DNA of 14,485 nt from an uncultured Lysobacteraceae bacterium. Its GTDB lineage: Bacteria > Pseudomonadota > Gammaproteobacteria > Xanthomonadales > Xanthomonadaceae. Below are positions 1 to 8,833 of the stretch, in pieces. Position numbers and translations under genes: made by a program. The stretch is taken from the NCBI GenBank assembly GCA_946886995.1, contig CAMPJU010000011.1:1-14485 (forward strand). Reading direction: 5' to 3'. Position 1 is the stretch's first letter. The number at the start of each line of letters is the position of its first letter. The notes beneath the pieces were generated by a model that made no database searches, was not told the DNA's origin, and was given only the letters and a program-made list of their open reading frames with translations.

Positions 1-49
1 TTGGCGCGGCTCCGCGACAGTCGTCACACTTGCAGCCCCGCACACGTCC

Positions 50-1321
50 ATGGCTGCAATGACCCAGACCCATGACCTGCTCAAGGAACTGCGCATCGAC
101 CGCAGCGCGCCGCCCCCCGCCGGCGGCACCCCGCGATGGGCATGGATCGCGGGCGGCATCGCGATCCTGCTGTTGCTCGTGCTCGCCGGATGGTGGCTGT
201 TCGCGCGGGACGCGGCGCCGGAAGTGCGCACCGCCAGGGCCGTCGCGATCGGTGGTCCAGGTGCGGCGGGCACGTCGGTGCTCGACGCCACCGGATATGT
301 CGTCGCACGCCGGATGGCGACGGTCTCGGCCAAGGTCACCGGCAAGGTCCGCGAGGTACTGATCGAGGAAGGGCAGCAGGTCGAAGCGGGCCAGGTCATG
401 GCCACGCTGGACCCGGTCGATGCGATGGCCGGCCGCGAGCTCGCCGCGGCGCAGCTGGGGGCCGCGCGCAGCCAGGTGGCCGGCGCCGAGGCGCGCTTCC
501 AGGAAGCCAACGCCAACGCGACGCGGCTCGGCAGCCTGGTCGACCAGCAACTGGTCTCCCGTGCGCAGTACGACCAGGCCCTGGCCGAGCGCGATGCACT
601 GCGTGCGCAGCTCGTCACCGCACGCCGCAACGTGGAAGTCGCGGCCGACCAGCTGGCCATCGCCGACAACAGCGTCGACAACACCGTGGTGCGCGCGCCG
701 TTCGCCGGCGTGGTGATCGCCAAGGCCGCGCAGCCGGGCGAGATGATCTCGCCGCTCTCGGCCGGCGGCGGCTTCACCCGGACCGGCATCGGCACGATCG
801 TCGACATGGATTCGCTGGAAGTCGAGGTCGACGTCGGCGAGTCGTACATCAACCGGGTCGAACCCGGCATGCCGGTGGTGGCGACGCTCAACGCGTATCC
901 CGACTGGCAGATCCCCGCCGAGGTGACCGCGATCATTCCCGCCGCGGACCGCGGCAAGGCGACGGTCAAGGTGCGCGTGGCGCTGAAGGAGCGCGACGCG
1001 CGGATCGTCCCGGACATGGGGGTGCGGGTGAGCTTCCTCGAGGAAGCACCGGCGCCGGACGAGGAAGCGCCACCACCGGGTGCGCTGGTGCCGGCCGCCG
1101 CGATCGCATCGCGCGCGGGCGACGACGTGGTCTTCGTGGTGCAGGGGCTGGAGGATGGCGAGGGCACGGTCGCCCTGCGCCCGGTCACCGTCGGCCGCAG
1201 CCTGGGCGACGACCGCGAGGTGACATCGGGGCTGTCGGGTGGTGAAACGGTGGTGCTGGGGCCGCCGGACGACCTGGCGGACGGGGATGCGGTGCGGGTC
1301 GCGAACGACGCGTCCGACTGA
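50..1321 (+). CDS. HlyD/MacA-type periplasmic adaptor of an ABC exporter
   Basis: Membrane-fusion (periplasmic adaptor) protein of 423 residues, expected to link an inner-membrane ABC exporter to an outer-membrane channel. A short cytoplasmic N-terminus is followed by one membrane helix (about residues 31-51). The first lipoyl-like half-motif, with GYVVAR and a VTGKV..VLIEEGQ.V pattern, spans about 82-115. An alanine-rich helical hairpin (about 127-205) and the second lipoyl half (VVRAPFAGVV, about 213-222) follow, then beta-barrel and membrane-proximal regions. The ATG at 50 has no clear Shine-Dalgarno sequence. An ATG at 59 (residue 4) would be an equally good start, and the frame stays open to the window edge, so the start is not certain. 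The stop is 24 bases before the ATPase gene, which suggests an operon. The substrate is unknown, and no TolC-like gene is visible. Confidence 0.9.
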   Translation: MAAMTQTHDLLKELRIDRSAPPPAGGTPRWAWIAGGIAILLLLVLAGWWLFARDAAPEVRTARAVAIGGPGAAGTSVLDATGYVVARRMATVSAKVTGKVREVLIEEGQQVEAGQVMATLDPVDAMAGRELAAAQLGAARSQVAGAEARFQEANANATRLGSLVDQQLVSRAQYDQALAERDALRAQLVTARRNVEVAADQLAIADNSVDNTVVRAPFAGVVIAKAAQPGEMISPLSAGGGFTRTGIGTIVDMDSLEVEVDVGESYINRVEPGMPVVATLNAYPDWQIPAEVTAIIPAADRGKATVKVRVALKERDARIVPDMGVRVSFLEEAPAPDEEAPPPGALVPAAAIASRAGDDVVFVVQGLEDGEGTVALRPVTVGRSLGDDREVTSGLSGGETVVLGPPDDLADGDAVRVANDASD

Positions 1322-1345
1322 AGGCATGACAAGGGGAAAACGAAC

Positions 1346-2022
<677 letters not shown>

Positions 2023-2026
<4 letters not shown>

Positions 2027-3180
2027 AATACCTGCACCTGGTCTGGGCCTCGCTGTTCCGCAGCCGGACCCGCACGTTCCTGACGCTGCTGTCGGTGGTG
2101 ACCGCTTTCCTGCTGTTCGGGCTGCTCGATTCGGTGCGCGTGGCCTTCAACGCCAGCAGCAGCGTCGCCGGCTACGACCGGATGGTGGTCGCCTCGCGGC
2201 TCTCGATCACGCAGATGCTGCCCGTCCGCCTCGAGGAGCAGATCCGGCAGGTGGACGGCGTGGAAGACGTGGTCCGTGCCGCGTGGTTCGGCGGCGTCTA
2301 CCGCGACCAGCGCAGCTTCTTCCCCAACTTCTCGGTCGGCCCGGGCTGGTTCGACGTCTACTCCGAGTACGTCATCTCCGACGAGCACGTCGCGGCGTTC
2401 GAGGCGACGCGCGACGGCGCCGTGGTCGGCTAATCGCTGGCGCGCCAGTTCGGCTGGGAGGTCGGCGACGTGATCCCGATGCAGGCGACGATCTTCCCGA
2501 CCCAGGGCAGCAACGACTGGCAGTTCAAGCTGGTGGGCACGTTCAAGCTGGCCGACGACAAGCGCAAGGGCGAGGAGAACGCGCTCTATTTCCGCTGGGA
2601 CTACTTCAACGAGGCCAACGACTTCGTCAAGGACCGCGTGGGCTGGTGGATGGTCACCCTCGAGGATCCCTCGCGCGCGGACCAGGTGGCCCAGGCCATC
2701 GACAAGCTGAGCGAGAACTCCGACCACGAGACGAAGACGCAGTCCGAGCAGGCGTTCAACCAGTCCTTCATCAAGCAGTTCGCGGATGTCGGCGTGATCG
2801 TGACCGCGATCGTGGGCGCGGTGTTCTTCACCCTGATCATCCTGACCGGCAACACGATGGTGCAGGCGGTGCGCGAGCGCATCCCGGAACTGGCGGTGCT
2901 CAAGACGATCGGCTTCACCGACCGCAGCGTGCTCGGGCTGGTGCTGGCCGAATCGGTGCTGCTGCTCGTGATCGGCGGGCTGCTCGGGCTCGGGCTCGCG
3001 GCGTTCGCCATGCCCGCGGTCAGCGCGGCCAGCAACGGGATGATCCAGCTCGGGACCATGCCGCCTGCCACGTGGGCGATGGGGGTGGCGCTGATGCTGG
3101 CGATTGGCGCGGCGGTCGGGTTGATCCCGGCCTGGCGCGCCATGCGACTCGACATCGTGGACGCGCTGGCAGGCCGCTGA
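2023..3180 (+). pseudogene. FtsX/MacB-type ABC permease, interrupted by an in-frame TAA
   Basis: The ATG overlaps the ATPase stop by 4 bases and opens a frame that encodes a MacB/FtsX-like permease to 3180, 385 codons, except for a TAA at 2431-2433 (codon 137). Before the stop lie the first membrane helix (about residues 15-36) and the start of the periplasmic domain. After it, in the same frame, come the rest of that domain and three C-terminal helices (about 256-276, 303-327, 350-370), with the family motif RERIPELAVLKTIGF after the second helix. The residues around the stop (VVG-stop-SLARQFGWEVGD) read as continuous homology, so a single substitution, for instance from GAA, explains it. 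A GTG at 2470 could restart the C-terminal part (236 residues), but that fragment lacks the first helix and is unlikely to work alone. A base-call error is the main alternative. Confidence 0.88.
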
Positions 3181-3214
3181 CGCGGCACGACGCAGAACTG
3201 ACCTGGGGAACGAC

Positions 3215-4531
3215 ATGAAGCGACTCGGCAAGTGGGCGGTGAACCTGGGGATCGTGGCGCTGGTCGCGCTCGGCCTCGTCGGCTGGGGCTTCCTGCCGTG
3301 GTGGGGCGTGCTCGCGGTCGCGGTGGTGGTCGCGCTGTGGCTCGCACTGACGCGGCGCGGCCGCCAGGCGCTGGCGGTGGCCAGCGTCGGCATCTCCACC
3401 CTGCCGCAGCGCTGGGGCGCATCCAGCGTGATCATCATCGGCATCGCCGGCGTGGTCGGCGTGCTGGTCGCGATGCTGTCGATGGCCGCCGGGTTCGAGG
3501 GCACGCTCAACCGCACCGGCGACGACACCTCCGCGATCATCCTGCGCGGCGGTTCGATGGCCGAGACCAACTCGGTCATCGGCCGCGACCAGGTGCCGCT
3601 GGTCAGTCAACTCGACGGGATCGCACGCGACGACTCGGGCCGCCCGATCGTGTCGCCCGAACTTTCGCAGGTCGTCAACCTGCAGACCCGGGCCGACGGC
3701 CTCGATGCGAACGCGCAACTGCGCGGTGTCGGTCCCGGCGCCTGGGCACTGCGTCCGCAGGTCGAAGTGGTCGAGGGACGGCGCTTCGAGGGTGGGCGCC
3801 GCGAACTGGTGGTCGGCATCGGCGCCGCGCGCCAGTACGTGGGACTGGACGTCGGGAGCACCGTGGAACTCGCGAACCAGCCCTGGACGGTTGTCGGCCA
3901 CTTCGCCTCGGGCGATTCGCACGAGTCCGAACTCTGGGCCGACGCCGAGGTGCTCGGCGCGACTTACCAGCGGACCTCGTACCAGTCGGTCACCGTGCAG
4001 CTGGACGGCGAGACCGGCTTCGACCGCCTGAAGGCGGCGATGGCCGCCGACCCGCGCCTGAAGCTCGACGTCTCCACCACGCGCGACTACTACGGCAAGC
4101 AGTCCGAGGGGCTGACCAAGGTGATCGAAGTCCTGGGCACGGTCGTGGGCACCATCATGGCGATCGGCGCGGTGTTCGGCGCGCTCAACACGATGTACGC
4201 GGCGGTGGCCACCCGCGCCCGCGAAATCGCCACGCTGCGCGCGCTCGGGTTCCGCGGCGTGCCCGTCGTGGTCGCGGTGATGCTGGAAACGATGCTGCTT
4301 GCGCTGCTCGGCGGCATCCTTGGCGCGGCGCTGGCATGGCTGGTGTTCAACGGCTACACGGCGGCAACGTTGAGCGGCAACTTCAGCCAGGTCATGTTCG
4401 AGTTCCAGGTCGGCCCGGAACTGATGTGGACCGGCCTGAAATGGGCGCTGGGCATCGGCCTGGTCGGCGGACTGTTCCCAGCCCTGCGCGCCGCGCGCCT
4501 GCCGGTGACCGAAGCACTGCGCGCGGCGTGA
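3215..4531 (+). CDS. FtsX/MacB-type ABC transporter permease (second subunit)
   Basis: Inner-membrane permease of 438 residues. Besides the usual FtsX layout it has two extra hydrophobic segments at the N-terminus (about 8-27 and 29-46). The canonical first helix follows (about 71-93), then a periplasmic domain (about 95-300) and three C-terminal helices. The motif AREIATLRALGF follows the second canonical helix, as in FtsX/LolC/MacB permeases. A GGGGAA ribosome-binding sequence at 3205-3210 lies 4 bases before the ATG. The gene starts 34 bases after the broken permease gene and is its diverged partner, so the exporter was probably a heterodimer. Because this subunit is intact, a homodimer of it could in principle still function; that is inference. 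The stop lies 3 bases from the stop of the convergent exporter gene. Confidence 0.92.
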   Translation: MKRLGKWAVNLGIVALVALGLVGWGFLPWWGVLAVAVVVALWLALTRRGRQALAVASVGISTLPQRWGASSVIIIGIAGVVGVLVAMLSMAAGFEGTLNRTGDDTSAIILRGGSMAETNSVIGRDQVPLVSQLDGIARDDSGRPIVSPELSQVVNLQTRADGLDANAQLRGVGPGAWALRPQVEVVEGRRFEGGRRELVVGIGAARQYVGLDVGSTVELANQPWTVVGHFASGDSHESELWADAEVLGATYQRTSYQSVTVQLDGETGFDRLKAAMAADPRLKLDVSTTRDYYGKQSEGLTKVIEVLGTVVGTIMAIGAVFGALNTMYAAVATRAREIATLRALGFRGVPVVVAVMLETMLLALLGGILGAALAWLVFNGYTAATLSGNFSQVMFEFQVGPELMWTGLKWALGIGLVGGLFPALRAARLPVTEALRAA

Positions 4532-4534
4532 GCG

Positions 4535-5452
4535 TCAGGCGGCTGCGCGCGCGGGCTTGCCCACGGCTTTCGTCGCGCGCGAGCGTGCCAGCGTGATCAC
4601 GACCACGCCCCCCAGGATCACGCCCATCGCGACCAGTTCGCGACCGCTGAAGTGCTCGTTCGCCAGCCATGCGCCGAGCAGCACCGCGACCGCCGGATTG
4701 ACGTACGCGTAGCTGCCCGCGAGCGCGGGCCGCACGTTGTGCAGCAGCCACATGTAGGCGCTGAAGGCGACGATCGAGCCGAAGCTTGCCAGGTAGGCGA
4801 CCGCCAGCGTGCCTTTCAGCGTGGGCACGCCGACGAAGCGCTCGCCGATTGCCCAACCCGCCACCGACATCACGATGCCGCCGACGACCATCTGCGCGGC
4901 GGCGGTCATGAACGGCGACGGCAGGTCCCGGCCACGGCTCCAGATCGAGCCGAAGGCCCACGCGACCGGCGCGACCAGCAGCGCGACCAGCCCGACCGAC
5001 ATGCCGGACAGGCTGGTCCCCGCATTGAGCCAGGCGACGCCCGCGAACCCGATCGCCAGTCCGGTCCATTCGACCGGCGTCGGCCGATGGCCGCGGAACA
5101 TGGAGAACAGCGCCATCCACAACGGCGCCGAGGCGACCGCGACCGCCGCGAGGCCGGAGTCGACCGTCTGCTGCGCGATGCACACCATCCCGTTGCCCAT
5201 GCCCAGCAGCAGTACCGCCATGGCGATGAGCGTGGGCCATTGCGCACGCGTCGGCGCGGGCACGCCGCGCCAGCGCAGGAATCCATAGAAGAGGCTGCCC
5301 GCGACCAGGAAACGCGAGCCCGCCATCAGCAGCGGCGGCCAGCCGCCCTCGAGCGCGAAGCGGATGCCGAGGTAGGTCGAGCCCCAGATCAGGTAGACGG
5401 CTAGGAGCGCCGCGGCGACCGCAAGGCCGCGCGCCTGGGGAACGGGTTCCAC
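4535..5452 (-). CDS. yedA: EamA/DMT-family exporter, YedA-like
   Basis: Drug/metabolite transporter of 305 residues, about the length of E. coli YedA. It is a tandem of two EamA domains (about residues 10-140 and 155-290) with roughly ten membrane helices. The opening motif LIWGSTYLGIRFALEG and the second-repeat LLHNVRPALAGSYAYVNPAVA are typical of the YedA/RhaT branch. Its likely role is export of metabolites or amino-acid-like compounds across the inner membrane; the substrate cannot be read from the sequence. The start is a GTG at 5452, with only a weak purine-rich sequence before it. It begins 18 bases after the prc stop, so it is probably co-transcribed with prc. The C-terminus is a short positively charged tail. 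No terminator hairpin is visible at the convergent end. Confidence 0.88.
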   Translation of the reverse strand: MEPVPQARGLAVAAALLAVYLIWGSTYLGIRFALEGGWPPLLMAGSRFLVAGSLFYGFLRWRGVPAPTRAQWPTLIAMAVLLLGMGNGMVCIAQQTVDSGLAAVAVASAPLWMALFSMFRGHRPTPVEWTGLAIGFAGVAWLNAGTSLSGMSVGLVALLVAPVAWAFGSIWSRGRDLPSPFMTAAAQMVVGGIVMSVAGWAIGERFVGVPTLKGTLAVAYLASFGSIVAFSAYMWLLHNVRPALAGSYAYVNPAVAVLLGAWLANEHFSGRELVAMGVILGGVVVITLARSRATKAVGKPARAAA

Positions 5453-5470
5453 GCGATGTTCGTCCCGGGG

Positions 5471-7657
5471 TCAGTCGGCCCAGTGGCCCGCCGCGTCGGA
5501 GGCCGGCAGCACCGCCGCCGACAGCTTCCGGTCGCGCGCCAGCAGCACGATGGCGTCGGCCAGGATCGCGGCCGACTCGCGCAGCAGCGGGTCCGGCCCT
5601 TCCTCGGCCAGCTCCTCGCGCGCCACGTCCTGGCGCACGTCGCGCTCGTTGGCCTGCAGGCCGTCGTCCTGGCGCTGGCCGGCCAGCGGGTCGAGGGCCA
5701 GGCCCAGGCGTTCCCGGGTGGCTTGCCGCTCCTTGCGCTCGGCCTCGTCGGTTTCGCGCTCCTCGCGGCGTTCGGCCTCGTTGAGCGACAGCCATGCGCG
5801 GTCCTGCTCCGCGCGGAAATCGGCGACATCCTCGGCCCACCACTGGAACTCGACGCTCTCGGCGATGCGCGAGTCGTGCAACGCCTCCAGCTGCGGCAGC
5901 AGCGGGTCGAAGTTGCCGTAGCGGATGTGCGGCACCGCCGCGATCCGGGTCCACGGCAGCGCGTTCTCGTAGGTGCTCTCGCCGAACTCGGACCCGTCCA
6001 CGGTCGCCGGGAACGCGATGTCCGGCACCACGCCCTTGTGCTGGGTGCTGCCGCCGTTGACGCGGAAGAACTGCGCGATGGTGAACTTGAGCTGCCCGCG
6101 CGGCTGCTCGCCGCCCGGCCAACGGTCCAGGTCCATCAGGTTCTGCACCGTGCCCTTGCCGAAGGTGGTCTCGCCGATGACCAGGCCGCGGCCGTAGTCC
6201 TGGATGGCGCCGGCGAAGATCTCCGACGCCGAGGCCGAGCCGCGGTTGACCAGCACGGCGAGCGGGCCGTCCCAGGCCACGCCCTCGTCGCGATCGCCCT
6301 CGACGGCCACCCGGCCGCCGGACTCGCGCACCTGGACGACCGGCCCCTGGTCGATGAACAGCCCGGTGAGCTCGATGGCCTCGTTGAGCGAACCACCGCC
6401 GTTGTTGCGCAGGTCGAGCACCACGCCGTCGACGTCCTGCTGGCGGAAGCCGCGCAGCAGCCTGGCCACGTCGCGCGTGGCCGACGCGTAGTTCGCGCTG
6501 TCGGTGCGGCGCGCGGCGAAGTCCTGGTAGAACGTCGGCAGCTCGATGACGCCGATGCGCTGTGGCGCGGCGCCCTTGGCGCCACCGCTCTCCGCCGGCA
6601 GGATCGTCATGACCTCCGCCTTCGCCGCCTGGTCCTCCAGCCGGACCTTGTCGCGGGTGATCACCACCCGCGCCGGCTTGCCGTCCAGGCCGTCCTCGGC
6701 GGCGACGATGTCCAGGCGCACGTCGGAACCCTTCGGCCCGCGGATCAACTGCACCACGTCGTCGATGCGCCAGCCGACGACGTCCTTCATCTCGCCCGAA
6801 TCGTCCTCGCCGACGGCGACGATGCGGTCGCCGACGCTGACCTGCTTCGACAGGTCGGCCGGCCCGCCGGGCACGATCTCGCGCACCACGACCACGTCGT
6901 CCTGCTTCTGCAGGACCGCGCCGATGCCTTCCAGCGACAGCGACATCTGCAGGTTGAAGTTCTCCGCGGTGCGCGGGGTGAAGTAGCTGGTATGCGGGTC
7001 GATCGCACCGGTGTACGCGTTGACGAAGGTCTGGAACACGTCCTCGCCCTTCAGCTCGGACACGCTCTCGGCCAGGTTCGCGTAGCGGTTGTCCAGGGTC
7101 TCGCGGATGTCGTCCGCGTCCTTGCCGGCGAGCTTCAGCCGCAGCCAGTCGTTCTTGACCGAGCGGCGCCAGATGTCATCGAGCTGGCTGGCCGTCGCCC
7201 ACGGCTTGTCCTCGCGGTCGTAGTGCCACTTCTCCTCGACGGTGAAGTCGAAGCCTTCGTCGAGCAGCGAACGCGCATGCGCGACTCGCTCGTCGACGCG
7301 CTGCCGGTAGCGCGCGAACATCGCGTACGCGGGTTCGAGCTCGCCGGCCTGCAGCGCGTCGTCCAGCAGCGTGCGCCAGCGCCCGAACTCCTCGACGTCG
7401 CCGGCGGTCAGGAACACCTTGTTGCCGTCCAGCGACTCCAGGTAGCGATCGAACATGTCGCGCGACAGCGCATCGTCGAGCGGGCGCGGCCGGTACGCAT
7501 AGCGGCTGTCGGACAACACGCCCTGGACCAGCCTGGCGGTGGTGGCCTGGGCTTCCGTCGGCCCCTGCGGCAGCGCGCCGTCGGCGCGCGAAGCCAGGAG
7601 CAGCGGCAGGCTGAGGGTGAGGGCGAACAGCAGGGGGCGGGGGTTCATGTAGGGCAT
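5471..7657 (-). CDS. prc: Tail-specific periplasmic protease (Prc/Tsp, S41 family)
   Basis: Carboxy-terminal processing protease of 728 residues that degrades or trims periplasmic proteins from their C-termini; in E. coli it processes PBP3 and degrades MepS with NlpI. An N-terminal signal sequence (hydrophobic core about residues 9-22) precedes a helical N-domain (about 40-230). A PDZ domain (about 240-335, with VPGGPAD and GDRIVAVG) and the S41 catalytic core (about 365-550) follow. The predicted catalytic dyad is Ser476 in GSASASE and Lys501 in TFGKGTVQ, 25 residues apart as in E. coli Prc. A C-terminal helical domain rich in E and R (about 600-700) matches the family's C-terminal region. 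ATG codons at 7657 and 7648 are both possible starts; the second gives a more usual signal peptide. Neither has a strong ribosome-binding site. The length is close to the 682 residues of E. coli Prc. Confidence 0.95.
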   Translation of the reverse strand: MPYMNPRPLLFALTLSLPLLLASRADGALPQGPTEAQATTARLVQGVLSDSRYAYRPRPLDDALSRDMFDRYLESLDGNKVFLTAGDVEEFGRWRTLLDDALQAGELEPAYAMFARYRQRVDERVAHARSLLDEGFDFTVEEKWHYDREDKPWATASQLDDIWRRSVKNDWLRLKLAGKDADDIRETLDNRYANLAESVSELKGEDVFQTFVNAYTGAIDPHTSYFTPRTAENFNLQMSLSLEGIGAVLQKQDDVVVVREIVPGGPADLSKQVSVGDRIVAVGEDDSGEMKDVVGWRIDDVVQLIRGPKGSDVRLDIVAAEDGLDGKPARVVITRDKVRLEDQAAKAEVMTILPAESGGAKGAAPQRIGVIELPTFYQDFAARRTDSANYASATRDVARLLRGFRQQDVDGVVLDLRNNGGGSLNEAIELTGLFIDQGPVVQVRESGGRVAVEGDRDEGVAWDGPLAVLVNRGSASASEIFAGAIQDYGRGLVIGETTFGKGTVQNLMDLDRWPGGEQPRGQLKFTIAQFFRVNGGSTQHKGVVPDIAFPATVDGSEFGESTYENALPWTRIAAVPHIRYGNFDPLLPQLEALHDSRIAESVEFQWWAEDVADFRAEQDRAWLSLNEAERREERETDEAERKERQATRERLGLALDPLAGQRQDDGLQANERDVRQDVAREELAEEGPDPLLRESAAILADAIVLLARDRKLSAAVLPASDAAGHWAD

Positions 7658-7661
7658 CCGC

Positions 7662-7675
7662 GGCGCTCGGGCGCC
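7662..7675 (-). other. GC-rich hairpin in the prc 5' leader
   Basis: GGCGC and GCGCC (7662-7666 and 7671-7675) can form a 5-bp stem with a 4-base loop, ending about 5 bases before the upstream prc ATG. It would occupy the ribosome-binding region, where no Shine-Dalgarno sequence is visible. In DNA this GC-rich it may be chance. Confidence 0.25.
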
Positions 7676-7696
7676 GGAGTCAAGCGTGGGACGGGG

Positions 7697-7725
7697 TCAG
7701 ACAACGCGACAGTGCCGAAAGTTGC
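7697..7725 (-). promoter_or_regulatory. Putative RpoE (sigma-E) type promoter of prc
   Basis: On the minus strand a GCAACTT element (7719-7725) is followed after exactly 16 bases by GTCTGA (7697-7702). The sigma-E consensus I know is GGAACTT, a 15-17 base spacer, then a TCTGA/GTCNNA -10 element, so there is one mismatch in the -35 and none in the -10. Transcription would start near 7690, about 33-42 bases before the prc start codons. Control of a periplasmic protease by envelope stress makes biological sense. This is a motif match by eye, not evidence of activity. Confidence 0.45.
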
Positions 7726-7732
7726 CGAAAGT
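7713..7732. repeat. Tandem 10-bp direct repeat upstream of prc
   Basis: TGCCGAAAGT occurs twice head-to-tail at 7713-7722 and 7723-7732. The next bases, CGCCG, make a partial third copy. The first junction contains the proposed -35 element of the prc promoter. It may be an operator or a chance duplication. Confidence 0.5.
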
Positions 7733-7766
7733 CGCCGTGGCCCCACTCTAGCCCGCGCATGCCGTC

Positions 7767-7791
7767 GGAACGTGAACGTTTCCGGGCCCGG
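7767..7791 (-). other. Inverted-repeat sequence just after lipA
   Basis: Starting 10 bases after the lipA stop, the minus strand carries the palindrome CCGGGCCCGG (7782-7791). A second imperfect stem follows, GGAA(A)CG against CGTTCC (7767-7783), which includes two tandem copies of GAACGT on the plus strand (7768-7779). No T-run follows, so a Rho-independent terminator is not supported. It could be a weak 3' structure or nothing. Confidence 0.2.
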
Positions 7792-7800
7792 GCGTTGCGT

Positions 7801-8826
7801 TCAGGCGCCCGCCGCCATCCGTTCGCCGGTCGCCTGCGCGGCTTCCGCGGCCTGCTGGTCGGCGTGGTACGACGAGCGCACCAGCGGCCCGGACGCCACG
7901 TGGCTGAAACCCAGCGACAGGCCGAAGGCCTCCAGCGCCGCGAACTCCTCCGGCGTCCAGTAGCGCAGCACCGGATGGTGGTGCGGACTGGGCTGGAGGT
8001 ACTGCCCGATGGTCACCATCTCCACGCCGTGGTCGCGCAGGTCGCGCAGCGTCTGGTGGACCTGGTCGAGCGTCTCGCCGAGCCCGAGCATGATCCCGGA
8101 CTTGGTCGGGACCGAGGGATGCTGCGCCTTGAACTTCTGCAGCAGGGTCAGCGACCACTGGTAGTCCGCGCCGGGCCGCACGTTCCGGTACAGGTCCGGC
8201 ACCGTCTCGACGTTGTGGTTGAACACGTCCGGCGGATTGGCGGCCAGGATCTCCAGCGCGCGCTCCATCCGGCCCTTGCCGCGGAAATCCGGGGTCAGGA
8301 TCTCGATCCGGGTGCCGGGGCTGAACTCGCGGATGGCGCTGATGCAGTCGACGAAGTGGCCGGCGCCGCCGTCGCGCAGGTCGTCGCGGTCGACCGAGGT
8401 GACCACCACGTAGCGCAGGCCCATGTCGCGGACGGTCTGCGCCAGGTGCAGCGGCTCGGCGGGATCGGGCGGCTTCGGCCGGCCGTGGGCGACGTCGCAG
8501 AACGAGCAGCGCCGGGTGCAGACCTCGCCCAGGATCATGAAGGTGGCGGTGCCGTGGCCGAAGCACTCGTGGATGTTCGGGCAGCTGGCCTCTTCGCAGA
8601 CCGTGACCAGGCGGTTCTCGCGCAGCTTGCTCTTCAGCCGGGCCACCGCGTTGTCGCTCGGGAGCCGCACCCGGATCCAGGACGGCTTGCGCAGCACCGG
8701 TGCATCCGCGAACTGGACCGGCGAGCGGCCGATCTTGTCCCCCGCCAGCTGCTTGGCGCCGGGCTGCAGCGTGTCGGCGCCGCCGACGACGGACAACGGG
8801 ATCGCGCGGGAAGGGGAATCGGTCAT
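7801..8826 (-). CDS. lipA: Lipoyl synthase
   Basis: Radical-SAM enzyme of 341 residues that inserts two sulfur atoms into octanoyl groups on E2 subunits and GcvH, finishing lipoate synthesis in the cytoplasm. The auxiliary-cluster cysteines are Cys77, Cys82 and Cys88 ([12 protein letters not shown]). The radical-SAM cluster is Cys103, Cys107 and Cys110 (CTRRCSFC). The C-terminal RSSYHA motif (317-322) supplies the serine ligand of the auxiliary cluster. The length is normal for the family, with a short alanine-rich C-terminal extension. The ATG at 8826 lies 7 bases after the lipB stop, so the two are surely in one transcript. It is the last gene of the cluster; 143 bases separate it from prc. 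Confidence 0.98.
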   Translation of the reverse strand: MTDSPSRAIPLSVVGGADTLQPGAKQLAGDKIGRSPVQFADAPVLRKPSWIRVRLPSDNAVARLKSKLRENRLVTVCEEASCPNIHECFGHGTATFMILGEVCTRRCSFCDVAHGRPKPPDPAEPLHLAQTVRDMGLRYVVVTSVDRDDLRDGGAGHFVDCISAIREFSPGTRIEILTPDFRGKGRMERALEILAANPPDVFNHNVETVPDLYRNVRPGADYQWSLTLLQKFKAQHPSVPTKSGIMLGLGETLDQVHQTLRDLRDHGVEMVTIGQYLQPSPHHHPVLRYWTPEEFAALEAFGLSLGFSHVASGPLVRSSYHADQQAAEAAQATGERMAAGA

Positions 8827-8833
8827 CGCGCCA

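Noticed and set aside
2431..2433. Programmed stop-codon read-through or amino-acid recoding
   Set aside because: The codon is TAA, not TGA (selenocysteine) or TAG (pyrrolysine), and no stem-loop of a SECIS type is evident right after it.
2470..3180. The C-terminal part of the first permease as an independent gene starting at GTG 2470
   Set aside because: It shares the frame and the family homology of the upstream part, lacks the first membrane helix, and has no clear ribosome-binding site. A nonsense-interrupted single gene fits better.
7767..7791. Rho-independent terminator after lipA
   Set aside because: The stems are short or imperfect and no T-run follows on the transcribed strand.
5456..7963. 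An 835-codon open frame on the plus strand opposite prc
   Set aside because: It lies antisense to a complete, motif-bearing Prc and its peptide is low-complexity, rich in Arg, Ala, His, Gln and Val. Long antisense frames are expected in DNA this GC-rich.
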